NCBI RefSeq assembly: GCF_024498135.1
Contig: NZ_JANHOH010000006.1
Span: forward strand, 62,001 to 126,000
Direction of reading: 5' to 3'
Origin: Mucilaginibacter aquariorum
GTDB taxonomy: Bacteria > Bacteroidota > Bacteroidia > Sphingobacteriales > Sphingobacteriaceae
DNA length: 64,000 nucleotides
In this document: positions 1-7,539 of the stretch, piece by piece
How the letters are laid out: each line of letters opens with the position of its first letter
How positions within the stretch are numbered: the first letter of the stretch is position 1
Program-made: the position numbers and the translations under genes
The notes under the pieces: generated by a model
Database searches by the model: none
What the model saw: the letters and a program-made list of their open reading frames with translations, nothing else
Told to the model about the DNA's origin: nothing

Positions 1-472
1 TGATCAGGTTACAAACTTTACAGTGAAAGTTCGCATTACGGCGCAATCATATATTGATCTGCTTAAAAAGAATGCAGCCAACCATTCACCCTTCCGCCCG
101 GGATTAACGGCTACGGTTGATATACAAACCAACCACGTAAAAGCATTATCGGTACCTATCCAATCGGTTACCACCCGCGACGAGAAAAAACCTGCCCCGG
201 CAACAGGCGATACACAAAAAGACGATAAGAAAACTACAACAACCGCACCTTCAAAAGAATATGTATTTGTTTTGCAAGGGAATAAAGTAAAACAGGTTGA
301 AGTTAAAACCGGTATACAGGATGATACCTATATCCAGATACTATCGGGCCTGAAAGGTGGCGAAGAAGTTGTATCGGCACCGTTCGCGGCTATATCAAAA
401 ACATTGAAAGATGCTATGATAGTTGAGAAGGTAGATAAATCGAAGCTATTTAGTGGCGATGCCAAGAAATAA
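1..472 (+). CDS. RND efflux periplasmic adaptor (HlyD/MFP family), 3' part
   Basis: The reading frame is open from the first bases of the window (first full codon at 2), so this is the C-terminal part of a gene that starts upstream; the GTG at 23 is an internal codon. Visible are the end of the beta-barrel domain (TLRPG-like segment FRPGLTATVDI, then VKALSVPIQSV), a Lys/Asp/Thr-rich low-complexity linker, and the membrane-proximal domain (YVFVLQGNKVKQVEVKTGIQ, GLKGGEEVVSAPF). This order is typical of membrane fusion proteins that link an inner-membrane RND or ABC pump to an outer-membrane channel. The rest of the operon would lie to the left. The substrate cannot be told. A strong terminator follows. 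Confidence 0.8.
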   Translation, partial: DQVTNFTVKVRITAQSYIDLLKKNAANHSPFRPGLTATVDIQTNHVKALSVPIQSVTTRDEKKPAPATGDTQKDDKKTTTTAPSKEYVFVLQGNKVKQVEVKTGIQDDTYIQILSGLKGGEEVVSAPFAAISKTLKDAMIVEKVDKSKLFSGDAKK

Positions 473-498
473 ACCTTTTTAGATAAAAAACTTACTGA

Positions 499-536
499 AA
501 AAGGACAAAGGATTAAAAGCCTTTGTCCTTTTTTGG
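499..536 (+). terminator. Rho-independent terminator after the adaptor gene
   Basis: A perfect 13-bp stem (arms 499-511 and 520-532, core GGACAAAGG with CCTTTGTCC) closes an 8-nt loop and runs into a T tract. It sits 27 bases after the adaptor stop codon and probably ends that operon. Confidence 0.85.
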
Positions 537-544
537 TTTTGTGG

Positions 545-572
545 GCCTGTCATGGTGAGCCTGTCGAACCAT
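545..572. repeat. Dispersed intergenic repeat, single arm
   Basis: The segment around TGGTGAGCCTGTCGAACCA resembles a repeat word I know from intergenic DNA of many bacterial genomes. Only one arm is seen and there is no second copy in this window, so the assignment rests on recognition rather than on internal evidence. Confidence 0.4.
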
Positions 573-649
573 TAGCCGCTTTGCAGATCTGTTGACAGCA
601 TGATATTTATCTTTTGTCTTTATTCTTTCCATCCTTTCTCTAAAACACC

Positions 650-682
650 TTTCATCTTTTCGCATAATATTTCATTAATTTG
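650..682 (+). promoter_or_regulatory. Candidate promoter of gpsA
   Basis: TTAATTTG at 675-682 matches the Bacteroidota -7 consensus TAnnTTTG with one mismatch, with TTTC (650-653) 21 bases upstream in the -33 position. The predicted start of transcription leaves a leader of about 35-40 bases before the ATG at 727. Confidence 0.4.
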
Positions 683-726
683 TACCACCGGGAAAACCAA
701 TTACCGGCTGGGACATTTACTACTTA

Positions 727-1734
727 ATGCTTAAGCAAAAAAACAAAATTGCTGTTGTGGGCGGCGGAAGCTGGGCCACCGCTAATATTAAAATGCTTAC
801 CGATAACACCGTCGAAAAAGAGATTTTTTGGTGGATGCGCAACGGTGAAGCTGTAGAGCACATTCGCAAATTTGGGCACAACCCTAATTATCTGAGTTCG
901 GTTGGGATAAAAGTACCGGCACAAAACATATCTACCGATCTTAAATCGCTTATACAGGGTGCAGATTATATACTGCTAAACGTACCCGCGGCATTCTTAA
1001 AAGAAGCCCTGGAAGGTATAACCCCCACTGATTTAAAAGGCAAGAAAATAGTATCGGCCATAAAAGGCATAGTACCCGATGAGAATAAGATCATTGGCGA
1101 ATTTTTGAATGAGAACTACGACGTGCCCTTTGATCATTTCCTGGTAATTAGCGGCCCCTGCCACGCAGAAGAGGTGGCGTTAGAGAAACTTTCTTACCTG
1201 ACCATAGCATCGCAGGATGCGGAACTGGCGGCCGAATTTGCCGGAATGCTGAGTACACGCTACATTAAAACTATAGTATCTGACGATATATACGGTACCG
1301 AATATGGTGCAGTATTAAAGAACGTTTACGCCATTGCCAGTGGTATTTGCCACGGTGTGGGTTATGGCGATAATTTTCAATCGGTGTTAATATCAAATGC
1401 TATCCGCGAGCTGGAACGTTTTGTTGACGAAGTGCACCCTATAGACCGCGACATAAAAGAATCGGCCTACCTGGGCGATCTGCTGGTTACCGCCTATTCG
1501 CAGTTTAGCCGTAACCGTACTTTTGGTAATATGATAGGGAAGGGCTACACCGTAAAATCGGCACAGCTGGAAATGAACATGATAGCAGAGGGATATTATG
1601 CAGTAAATTGCCTACACCAGGTAAACAGGCAGTACAAGGTTGATATGCCCATTTGCGAGGCTGTTTATGCTATTTTATACAAAAAAAGCTCCCCAACTAT
1701 TGAAATGCAGAAACTGGCAGAGAAATTGAGTTAG
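727..1734 (+). CDS. gpsA: NAD(P)H-dependent glycerol-3-phosphate dehydrogenase
   Basis: Cytoplasmic enzyme that reduces dihydroxyacetone phosphate to sn-glycerol 3-phosphate, the backbone of phospholipids. The 335-residue length is normal for the family. Residues 8-18 form the dinucleotide-binding turn (IAVVGGGSWAT; Ala stands where most relatives have the third Gly). The centre has the family segments SAIKGI and ISGPCHAEEV, then KNVYAIASGICHGVG with the catalytic Lys near residue 198, and the substrate-binding SRNRTFG near 260. It starts at the only ATG that keeps the complete Rossmann N-terminus. It stands alone between a terminator and a small exported protein, with its own candidate promoter. 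Confidence 0.95.
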   Translation: MLKQKNKIAVVGGGSWATANIKMLTDNTVEKEIFWWMRNGEAVEHIRKFGHNPNYLSSVGIKVPAQNISTDLKSLIQGADYILLNVPAAFLKEALEGITPTDLKGKKIVSAIKGIVPDENKIIGEFLNENYDVPFDHFLVISGPCHAEEVALEKLSYLTIASQDAELAAEFAGMLSTRYIKTIVSDDIYGTEYGAVLKNVYAIASGICHGVGYGDNFQSVLISNAIRELERFVDEVHPIDRDIKESAYLGDLLVTAYSQFSRNRTFGNMIGKGYTVKSAQLEMNMIAEGYYAVNCLHQVNRQYKVDMPICEAVYAILYKKSSPTIEMQKLAEKLS

Positions 1735-1763
1735 TTATTATATACTAAACAAAAAACTGCCAG

Positions 1764-2108
1764 ATGAAAAAGCTATTTAAATCGGCAATGTTTGCTGCAT
1801 CGTTATTTGCAGCGTCAGTAAGCTACGGCCAAACGCATAAAGACACTACAGTAGGCCAAAAGGTGGGCACTACGGCCAAAAAGGGTTGGCATGCAACCAA
1901 AAAAGCTGCCAGCACAGTAGGGAATAAAACAGCAGAGGTGGCCTCAAAAGGCGCATCGGCTGTGTCTGATAAAAAGTATGATACCAAGGTAGGCCCGCAG
2001 GGCCAAACCATTTATATCGATAAAAACTCTTATTACTATTACGTAAATAAAAAGGGCCGCCACATTTATGTGCCAAAAGCCCAGCTGGTTGATAAACCTG
2101 TTAAATAA
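1764..2108 (+). CDS. Small basic exported protein of unknown function
   Basis: A 114-residue protein with a clear Sec signal peptide (about residues 1-23, MKKLFKSAMFAASLFAASVSYGQ ends before THK). The mature part is very basic and rich in Lys, Ala and Thr (KVGTTAKKGWHATKKAAS), like histone H1-type or apolipoprotein-like tails. The last 35 residues have GPQGQTIYID...YYYYVNKKGRHIYVPK, a Gly-Pro/Tyr-Tyr pattern that resembles the short PBCV-type basic adaptor motif; this likeness is from memory only. It begins 29 bases after gpsA and is closed by a terminator. The function is unknown; a role at the cell envelope is likely from the signal peptide. Confidence 0.75.
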   Translation: MKKLFKSAMFAASLFAASVSYGQTHKDTTVGQKVGTTAKKGWHATKKAASTVGNKTAEVASKGASAVSDKKYDTKVGPQGQTIYIDKNSYYYYVNKKGRHIYVPKAQLVDKPVK

Positions 2109-2117
2109 TATTTTATT

Positions 2118-2145
2118 AAAGCACCTGCAAAACAGGTGCTTTTTT
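2118..2145 (+). terminator. Rho-independent terminator
   Basis: AAAGCACCTG (2118-2127) pairs with CAGGTGCTTT (2133-2142) over a 5-nt loop, followed by T residues. It ends the gpsA/small-protein transcript and lies only 15 bases before the next start codon. Confidence 0.85.
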
Positions 2146-2160
2146 ATTACCTTATCAGCA

Positions 2161-2487
2161 ATGAAAATGAAAAGATACAACTTAATATTTGTGCCGGTAC
2201 TGGGGGCATTTATGCTGATTGCTGCCTGCGATAAAAAAGAGTCAAATACCAAAATTAGGGGTAGCTGGAAATCAAAAGATGCGAATGTTACCCTTAAAAT
2301 AACCGATAAGAAGTTTATTATGGACGGCGATGAGCAAAACGCCGAAGACTATTTTACAAAAGGTGATACCATTTTTACCTCGTTTGAGGGTAACCAGCCC
2401 TACACCAAATTTGTAATACAAAAACTGGACGAGCACCAGATGAATTTGCTGTATCCCGACTCGCTTGTGGTTGAATTTAGCCGTTAA
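2161..2487 (+). CDS. Small lipoprotein of unknown function
   Basis: A 108-residue predicted lipoprotein. The frame is open from 2068 but ATG 2161 is chosen because it gives a lipoprotein signal directly: MKMKRYNLIFVPVLGAFMLIAAC, with lipobox LIAAC and the acylated Cys at about residue 23. The mature part (IRGSWKSKDANVTLKITDKKFIM) looks like a small beta-rich, lipocalin-like fold of the kind seen in many Bacteroidota lipoproteins that start with a GxW segment. No family could be named. It follows a terminator, so it probably has its own promoter, and precedes the terminator of the convergent helicase gene. Confidence 0.75.
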   Translation: MKMKRYNLIFVPVLGAFMLIAACDKKESNTKIRGSWKSKDANVTLKITDKKFIMDGDEQNAEDYFTKGDTIFTSFEGNQPYTKFVIQKLDEHQMNLLYPDSLVVEFSR

Positions 2488-2544
2488 ACAAAAACCTCCC
2501 GGATGATAAACAAACGAGAGGCTTTGTAAACAAAACTAAACTAA

Positions 2545-2573
2545 AACTATGCTTCCGTTAACTACTCGGAAGC
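2545..2573 (-). terminator. Candidate terminator between convergent genes
   Basis: GCTTCCG (2551-2557) and CGGAAGC (2567-2573) form a 7-bp stem with a 9-nt loop. Read on the minus strand it is followed by a T-rich run, which fits termination of the helicase gene that ends at 2592. Confidence 0.5.
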
Positions 2574-2591
2574 TCTTATGAAACTAACTAA

Positions 2592-4448
2592 TTAGAATCT
2601 TCTGCGGCGTTCCGGGCGCTCTTCGCGGGGTTTGCCAGAGAAATCACGGAAACCACCGCCGCCGCTGTTGCCGCCGCCGCTATTCCTGTCCCTGTTAAAA
2701 CCACCTTCGCGGCGTCCGCCACCACCACTATTCCTGTCGCGGTTGTAACCGCCGCCGCCTTCGCGTCTTTGGTAACCACCTTCGCGTCTTTCGCCACCGC
2801 CACTGCGGCTGCTGCTGGTGCCTTCGCCAGATATTTCTATCCTAACTTCGCGGCCCTTAAATTCAACGCCTTTAAAATTGTTCACTACCTGGTCAACATC
2901 GCCGTTGCTTACTTCAAAGAAAGAGTAAACACCTTTAACATCAATTTTACCAACAGTGCGTCCGCTTATTTTAGAGTTGTTGCAAATGTAACCCAGCAAA
3001 TCGCCGCGGTTAAACTCATCAACACTACCTAAGTTGATAAACAAACGAGTATATTCTGATTTGCCACCTGCATCGCGCATACCGCGTTCGCCTCTTTCGC
3101 CATCTCTGCGGAAATCATCTGCAGGAGCGTTAAGGTCAGGAGCATTACTGTAATAATCTAAAAAGCGGTTAAACTCTAATGATGCAAAACGTTTAATAAC
3201 TTCTTCTTTTTCAAGATCTTTAAACTCATCCATAATACGAGGGATGTATTGCTCAATTTGCGCTTCGTTAACTGTTACGTTATGTACTTTATGTACAAGG
3301 GCAAACAATTGTTTTTCGCAAACATCAAAACCTGTAGGTATTTCAGCTTTTACAAACTTTTTACCTATGGTGCGTTCTATCTGGCGAATTTTACCAAGTT
3401 CTTTGCTGTTGATGATAGCGATAGATACACCTGTTTTACCTGCACGGGCTGTACGGCCGCTACGGTGGGTGTAATTTTCTATCTCATCAGGTAACGAGTA
3501 GTTAATAACGTGTGTAACATCATTAACATCAATACCACGTGCGGCAACATCTGTAGCAATTAATAATTGCAGGCTGCGTTCGCGGTAGCGTTTCATCACC
3601 TTATCGCGTTGTTGCTGTGAAAGGTCACCGTGTAAAGCATCGGCATTATAACCGTCTTTAATAAGTGATTCAGCAATTTCCTGAGTTTCAATTTTGGTAC
3701 GGCAAAATACGATACCAAAAATCTCGGGGTTGTTATCAACAATGCGTTTAAAGGCTGCATATTTATCACGGGCACGTACAACGTAGTACTCGTGGTCGAT
3801 ATTAACATTACCTGTATTTTTCTCGCCCATAGTAAGCTCGAAAGGGTCGGTCATGTATTTCTTAGCGATCCTTCTAACTTCAGAAGGCATAGTGGCCGAA
3901 AACAGCCATGTTTTTTTCTCTTCCGGTGTGGTAGATAAGATACTGTCAATGTCTTCCTGGAAGCCCATGTTGAGCATCTCATCAGCCTCATCCAATACCA
4001 CAAACTTAACCTGCGAAAAATTGATCGCTTTACGGTTAATAATGTCAAGCATACGGCCCGGGGTAGCAACAACGATCTGTACACCACGTTTAATTTGGCG
4101 TAATTGATCCTGAATGCTTGCACCACCGTAAACGGCAACAACATTAACGTTGTTCATGTGCTTGGCGTAGTTCTTAATGTCGTTCGTGATCTGTAAACAA
4201 AGTTCACGTGTTGGGCATAAAACAAGCGCCTGCGGATGATTTTCTTCGAAATCGAGCAGTTCTAATAGCGGCAGTCCAAAAGCAGCTGTTTTACCGGTCC
4301 CTGTTTGGGCTAATCCGACAAAATCGTTGCTGCCTGTTAACAATACCGGAATTGACTGTTCCTGGATTGGTGTAGGATTTTCAAATCCTAACTCAGAGAT
4401 GGCATTAACAATATCATGACGGATTCCCAGATTAATAAATGGGTTCAT
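2592..4448 (-). CDS. DEAD-box ATP-dependent RNA helicase with DbpA-type RNA-binding domain and Gly/Arg-rich tail
   Basis: A 618-residue RNA helicase. All core motifs are present in order: Q motif (GFENPTPIQEQSIP), motif I AQTGTGKT, PTRELCLQ, TPGRMLD, motif II DEAD, SAT, IVFCRT, ATDVAARGID and HRSGRTARAG. Residues about 465-545 (YTRLFINLGSVDEFNRGDLL) form the RRM-like DbpA/DeaD RNA-binding domain, followed by a roughly 65-residue tail of GGG, RRE and NRDR units. This layout matches DeaD/CsdA-type helicases, which remodel RNA in ribosome assembly and cold adaptation. The tail is repetitive in DNA and gives long false antisense frames. A near-perfect promoter lies just upstream. The exact orthologue (deaD, csdA or another) is not settled. 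Confidence 0.95.
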   Translation of the reverse strand: MNPFINLGIRHDIVNAISELGFENPTPIQEQSIPVLLTGSNDFVGLAQTGTGKTAAFGLPLLELLDFEENHPQALVLCPTRELCLQITNDIKNYAKHMNNVNVVAVYGGASIQDQLRQIKRGVQIVVATPGRMLDIINRKAINFSQVKFVVLDEADEMLNMGFQEDIDSILSTTPEEKKTWLFSATMPSEVRRIAKKYMTDPFELTMGEKNTGNVNIDHEYYVVRARDKYAAFKRIVDNNPEIFGIVFCRTKIETQEIAESLIKDGYNADALHGDLSQQQRDKVMKRYRERSLQLLIATDVAARGIDVNDVTHVINYSLPDEIENYTHRSGRTARAGKTGVSIAIINSKELGKIRQIERTIGKKFVKAEIPTGFDVCEKQLFALVHKVHNVTVNEAQIEQYIPRIMDEFKDLEKEEVIKRFASLEFNRFLDYYSNAPDLNAPADDFRRDGERGERGMRDAGGKSEYTRLFINLGSVDEFNRGDLLGYICNNSKISGRTVGKIDVKGVYSFFEVSNGDVDQVVNNFKGVEFKGREVRIEISGEGTSSSRSGGGERREGGYQRREGGGGYNRDRNSGGGGRREGGFNRDRNSGGGNSGGGGFRDFSGKPREERPERRRRF

Positions 4449-4749
4449 GAATTAAAATAACGTATTTGGCTACATCGCCAAATCGGGTGCAAAAGTACAA
4501 CTAATATTCCGCATTTCAAATGCTGATTTTATTATTTGTAATAATGGCAAAATTAAAGATTCGTATTGCCGTAACTTGCTAAAAATCAATGTGTTTTTTA
4601 CGTTAATGGTTTTGGCCTTAGTGTGTGTTATACAATTGACGGTTTTTAGCGCTTGAAAAAATGGGTTAAATAACAGCAATAGCTTTTATACGCTCCATTA
4701 CAATTTGGCTATTATTTATACCTTTAACCATCAGTAACTATCGCAAAAA
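4449..4749. other. Divergent intergenic region, helicase versus hydrolase
   Basis: This 301-base AT-rich gap between divergent genes holds the helicase promoter at 4490-4520. It also has a long-loop inverted repeat, GCTAAAAA (4578-4585) with TTTTTAGC (4643-4650). TACCTTTA at 4719-4726 could be the -7 box of the hydrolase gene but lacks a good -33 partner. No convincing gene is seen; a 69-codon minus-strand frame here overlaps the promoter and has no domain features. Confidence 0.6.
4490..4520 (-). promoter_or_regulatory. Promoter of the DEAD-box helicase gene
   Basis: On the minus strand TTTG (4517-4520), a 19-base spacer and TACTTTTG (4490-4497) give an exact Bacteroidota sigma-ABfr type promoter. 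The expected transcript start leaves about 35 bases of leader before the ATG at 4448, so there is no long cold-shock-type leader. Confidence 0.75.
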
Positions 4750-5625
4750 ATGAAATTATCTCTACCATTTATCACATCGCTTATTTTATTGTTAACTACT
4801 TCGGTATGCTCTGCCCAAACTTTTGAAAAAGACATGGATACTACCCTGTATGGCCGCAATAAAGCCGTAGGTAAATATGCCAAGCTGCGCGGTATTAAAA
4901 TGTACTACGAAGTGTATGGCAAAGGCGAACCTTTGTTAATTATACATGGCAACACGGGATCCATCAAAAACTTTGTATACCAGATCCCTTATTTTGCTAA
5001 AAACTACCAGGTGATACTGGCCGATAGCAGGGCACAAGGTAAAACCATAGACCATGCCGACTCGCTGAGCTACGAGATGATCAGCGACGACCTTAATGCG
5101 CTGCTGGAGCACCTGAAGATAAAAAACGCCAATGTAATAGGTTGGAGCGACGGCGGAATAGAAGGCTTATTACTGGCCATGAACCATCCCGACAAGGTGA
5201 AAAAACTGGCAGTAACAGGCGCCAATTTATGGCCGGATAGCACCGCGGTTGATCCGTTTGTATATAAAATGATGATGGACATTAATATTAAAGGGGTTGA
5301 CTCATTAAAGCGGATGAAAAATCCAACGCCCGAGATGAAGAATCAGCTTAAATTGATGCATCTTTTATCCTACGAGCCACATATTAAATTAGAAGCATTA
5401 AAGAAGATAACCTGCCCAACGCTGGTAATAGGCGGCGACCACGACGTAATAGTAACCAAACACACTGTGGCCATAGCCGAAGCCATAACAAATTCATACC
5501 TGTGGATACTGCCAAACTCGGGCCATGGTACACCGGTAGTTTATAAGGATATGTTTAATCAGGTAGTTGGCGACTTTTTTGTCAAACCCTTCAGGAAGAT
5601 AGATAAGTACGGAAGGTTTAGGTAA
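4750..5625 (+). CDS. Secreted alpha/beta-fold hydrolase
   Basis: A 291-residue serine hydrolase with a Sec signal peptide (MKLSLPFITSLILLLTTSVCSAQ). The fold is shown by the oxyanion-loop segment LLIIHGNTG near residue 66, the nucleophile elbow GWSDGG with Ser near 133, an acid in GGDHDVI near 230 and the catalytic His in NSGHG near 259. Length and spacing are normal for the family. The substrate is unknown; esters or lactones are usual for this group. It is followed within 40 bases by a toxin-antitoxin pair that seems to have its own promoter, so the two are probably not one functional unit. Confidence 0.88.
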   Translation: MKLSLPFITSLILLLTTSVCSAQTFEKDMDTTLYGRNKAVGKYAKLRGIKMYYEVYGKGEPLLIIHGNTGSIKNFVYQIPYFAKNYQVILADSRAQGKTIDHADSLSYEMISDDLNALLEHLKIKNANVIGWSDGGIEGLLLAMNHPDKVKKLAVTGANLWPDSTAVDPFVYKMMMDINIKGVDSLKRMKNPTPEMKNQLKLMHLLSYEPHIKLEALKKITCPTLVIGGDHDVIVTKHTVAIAEAITNSYLWILPNSGHGTPVVYKDMFNQVVGDFFVKPFRKIDKYGRFR

Positions 5626-5646
5626 AAAATAAATTTGGTATATTTG
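5617..5646 (+). promoter_or_regulatory. Promoter of the toxin-antitoxin pair
   Basis: TTTA (5617-5620), 18 bases, then TATATTTG (5639-5646), an exact -7 match. The box lies 18 bases before ATG 5665 and overlaps the end of the hydrolase gene, giving the pair an independent start. Confidence 0.55.
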
Positions 5647-5664
5647 AGTATAGGAGATAGCAAT

Positions 5665-5916
5665 ATGAGTACTGCAGAACTGAAAAACGAATTACACGAA
5701 AAGATAGATCATGCAGATGATGCCCAGATAAAACAACTGTACGGTTTGATGTTAAATTATTTTAATGGATTGGATAATATGGAGGAGTGGGATAACTTAC
5801 CACAATATCAACAAGAGCAAATTAGTGTAGGGTTAGCACAAGCAGAGGCCGGATTTGGAAGTCCTGCAGCAGAAGTGATAAGGAGCACACGCGAAAAATA
5901 TGGTTTAAATGGCTAA
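5665..5916 (+). CDS. Antitoxin component of a type II toxin-antitoxin pair
   Basis: An 83-residue acidic protein (STAELKNELHEKIDHADDAQIKQLYGLM...) with a helical N-terminus and a C-terminus that ends in REKYGLNG, a pattern common in antitoxins paired with RelE/ParE toxins. ATG 5665 is preferred over an upstream TTG at 5635 because it follows an AGGAGA-like sequence and the -7 box ends at 5646. It overlaps the toxin start by 8 bases, the usual arrangement for translational coupling. Such antitoxins bind the toxin and repress their own promoter. The DNA-binding fold is not clear from sequence. Confidence 0.75.
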   Translation: MSTAELKNELHEKIDHADDAQIKQLYGLMLNYFNGLDNMEEWDNLPQYQQEQISVGLAQAEAGFGSPAAEVIRSTREKYGLNG

Positions 5917-6211
5917 AGAAGTTATTTTAACTCCATTAGCAAAGTCAAATATTGATAGTATAGTTAATTATTTAATCAACAATTGGAGTGCTAAGGTCGC
6001 TAAGCATTTTTTATTCCGTCTTGAAAAAGTATTCGTTCTGCTGTCAGAAGCCCCTGAAATTTACACCATAGTTAATAAAAACAAGGGTATAAGGCGAAGT
6101 ATAGTTACAAAACATAATACCCTTTACTTTATTGAAACATCAAAAAATATTAAAGTTCTTTCAATTTTTGACAGCCGCCAAAATCCAGATAAGTTGAAAA
6201 AGATTATTTAA
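5909..6211 (+). CDS. RelE/ParE family type II toxin
   Basis: A 100-residue basic protein of the RelE/ParE superfamily: N-terminal VILTPLAKSNIDSIVNYLINNWS, a middle helix (AKHFLFRLEKVFVLL), then IRRSIVTKHNTLYFIE and IKVLSIFDSRQNPDKL, the last being the typical DxRQxP end. RelE members cut mRNA on the ribosome and ParE members poison DNA gyrase; the C-terminal DSRQNP fits the ParE/RelE-like group without deciding between them. It overlaps the antitoxin by 8 bases. The gene looks intact and is more AT-rich than its neighbours, which fits horizontal gain. Confidence 0.85.
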   Translation: MAKEVILTPLAKSNIDSIVNYLINNWSAKVAKHFLFRLEKVFVLLSEAPEIYTIVNKNKGIRRSIVTKHNTLYFIETSKNIKVLSIFDSRQNPDKLKKII

Positions 6212-6213
6212 TA

Positions 6214-6681
6214 TTACCTCAATCTGTCTGCCGATTTTACCAGCTTCTCATCCCTTTGAATTGCTTTTACAGCAAAGATGATAAGGATGATACTCAGCGA
6301 GGTTAGGAACAGGCCAATACCCATGTTTTTATATTCCAGCGTGATAGGGCCTACAACTTTTTTAACGGTTTGCGCCATCCAAAAACTATAACCAATCAGC
6401 AATAATATAGCGCCATAGCATAATGCTATTTGCTGTTTGCGGTTCTTGTAAAGGAAAATTACCACAAGCGGTATTAAGGCCGCTATTACCGTAATAATGG
6501 TTAGCGCCAAAAAGGGTTGTAATTGTTTGTCCTCCCCGTTAACAATTTCGTAGATGCCGGTTACGGTTACATTCACCAGTTTGCCATCCACAAAAATGTT
6601 ATGTGCCAATGGGAAAAGGAATAGCGCGAACAGCACTATAGAAGCGAATAGCAGGTATATACTTTGGATTCTTTGTAGCAT
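6214..6681 (-). CDS. DUF4293 family membrane protein
   Basis: A 155-residue membrane protein with four predicted helices (LLFASIVLFALFLFPLA; FLALTIITVIAALIPLVVIFLY; IALCYGAILLLIGYSFW; MGIGLFLTSLSIILIIFAV). The start MLQRIQSIYLLFA and the overall pattern are those of the Bacteroidota-specific DUF4293 family, which has no known function. It is divergent from truA, with 78 bases between the starts, and convergent with the toxin gene, only 2 bases from its stop codon. Confidence 0.85.
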   Translation of the reverse strand: MLQRIQSIYLLFASIVLFALFLFPLAHNIFVDGKLVNVTVTGIYEIVNGEDKQLQPFLALTIITVIAALIPLVVIFLYKNRKQQIALCYGAILLLIGYSFWMAQTVKKVVGPITLEYKNMGIGLFLTSLSIILIIFAVKAIQRDEKLVKSADRLR

Positions 6682-6747
6682 TTTGTTGATTATGAGTTAC
6701 GACAAAGATAGAATCGTAATTGGTAAATCTAAAATCGTAAATGATGT

Positions 6748-6767
6748 TAACTTTGCCACGTGGCAAA
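6748..6767 (+). promoter_or_regulatory. -7 box fused to a 16-bp palindrome at the truA start
   Basis: TAACTTTG (6748-6755) is an exact -7 element. It overlaps the perfect palindrome TTTGCCACGTGGCAAA (6752-6767), whose centre CACGTG contains the GTG start codon (6760). The expected transcription start falls on or next to the start codon, so the mRNA may be leaderless. The palindrome could be a repressor site or a ParB-type site; neither is shown. Confidence 0.45.
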
Positions 6768-7539
6768 CACCCAAAGATATTTTATTGAACTGGCTTATGA
6801 TGGCACCAATTACCATGGCTGGCAGATACAGCCAAACGCCGTAACGGTGCAGGAACTGCTTGAAAAAGCCCTTACCATACTGCTGCGCCAACCCATGGCA
6901 ATTATTGGTTGCGGAAGAACAGATGCAGGGGTACATGCCAAAGAATATTTTATGCACCTGGATGTTGAGACCATGGACCATAGACCATGGACCATGGATA
7001 AACGCAGCTTAAACGCCCTGCTTCCCTATGATATCGCCATTAAAAATATCATCCCCATACATGCCGATGCGCATGCAAGGTTTGATGCCACTTTGCGTTC
7101 TTATGAATATCATATCCACTTTGAAAAGGACCCGTTTTTGAACGGGTATTCGTGGTTGCTGCGCGATAAGCTAAATTTAGATTTGATGAACCGGGCGGCG
7201 GCAATTATCATGGAATACACAGATTTTAGCTGTTTTAGCAAATCTAATACGCAGGTTAAGACCAATAATTGTAAAATTGCAAAAGCAGAGTGGGTAGAAA
7301 CAGCAAATGGCATAGTTTTTCATATATCTGCCGATAGGTTTCTACGTAATATGGTTAGGGCTATTGTGGGTACATTGCTTATGGTAGGCAAAGGCGATAT
7401 GCAGCCGGAAGCTATCCGCCAGATAATAGAAAGTAAAAACCGCAGTAATGCAGGTACAAGCGTACCCGCCTGCGGCTTGTATTTAACAGAGATAAAATAT
7501 CCGTATTTAGATGAAATCAATAATTCACTAAATCAATAA
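6760..7539 (+). CDS. truA: tRNA pseudouridine(38-40) synthase TruA
   Basis: A 259-residue enzyme that makes pseudouridine in the tRNA anticodon arm. The start is GTG (MANTQRYFIELAYDGTNYHGWQIQ), matching the usual N-terminus. The catalytic Asp is in GCGRTDAGVHAKEY, and LNALLPYDIAI, FDATLRSYEYHI and FLRNMVRAIVG are also family segments. Two parts are odd. Residues about 70-81 (ETMDHRPWTMDK) are encoded by an intergenic-type repeat lying in frame between the first domain and LNALLPYD. The last residues (INNSLNQ) are encoded by another simple repeat. The core looks complete, so the enzyme is probably active. The ABC exporter gene follows after 8 bases. Confidence 0.95.
   Translation: MANTQRYFIELAYDGTNYHGWQIQPNAVTVQELLEKALTILLRQPMAIIGCGRTDAGVHAKEYFMHLDVETMDHRPWTMDKRSLNALLPYDIAIKNIIPIHADAHARFDATLRSYEYHIHFEKDPFLNGYSWLLRDKLNLDLMNRAAAIIMEYTDFSCFSKSNTQVKTNNCKIAKAEWVETANGIVFHISADRFLRNMVRAIVGTLLMVGKGDMQPEAIRQIIESKNRSNAGTSVPACGLYLTEIKYPYLDEINNSLNQ
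6968..6998. repeat. Word-like repeat (family B) inside truA
   Basis: The region is built of ATGGACCAT and CCATGG words (ccATGGaccATagaccATGGaccATGG). The same words occur at 22939-23041 between convergent genes. Read in the truA frame it gives ETMDHRPWTMDK, and the intergenic copy read on minus would give MDYRPWTMN, which shows that they are the same element. Confidence 0.7.

Noticed and set aside
2588..3032. Antisense and shifted frames over the Gly/Arg-rich helicase tail
   Set aside because: GC-rich tandem codons give long alternative frames without meaning; the helicase frame is continuous through all motifs.
4470..4679. 69-codon minus-strand frame upstream of the helicase
   Set aside because: It overlaps the helicase promoter and has no signal peptide, domain or start context.
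6752..6767. Firm call of a parS site
   Set aside because: Only the CACGTG centre and a few flanking bases fit the known consensus, and the site lies 25 kb from parAB; kept only as a finding.
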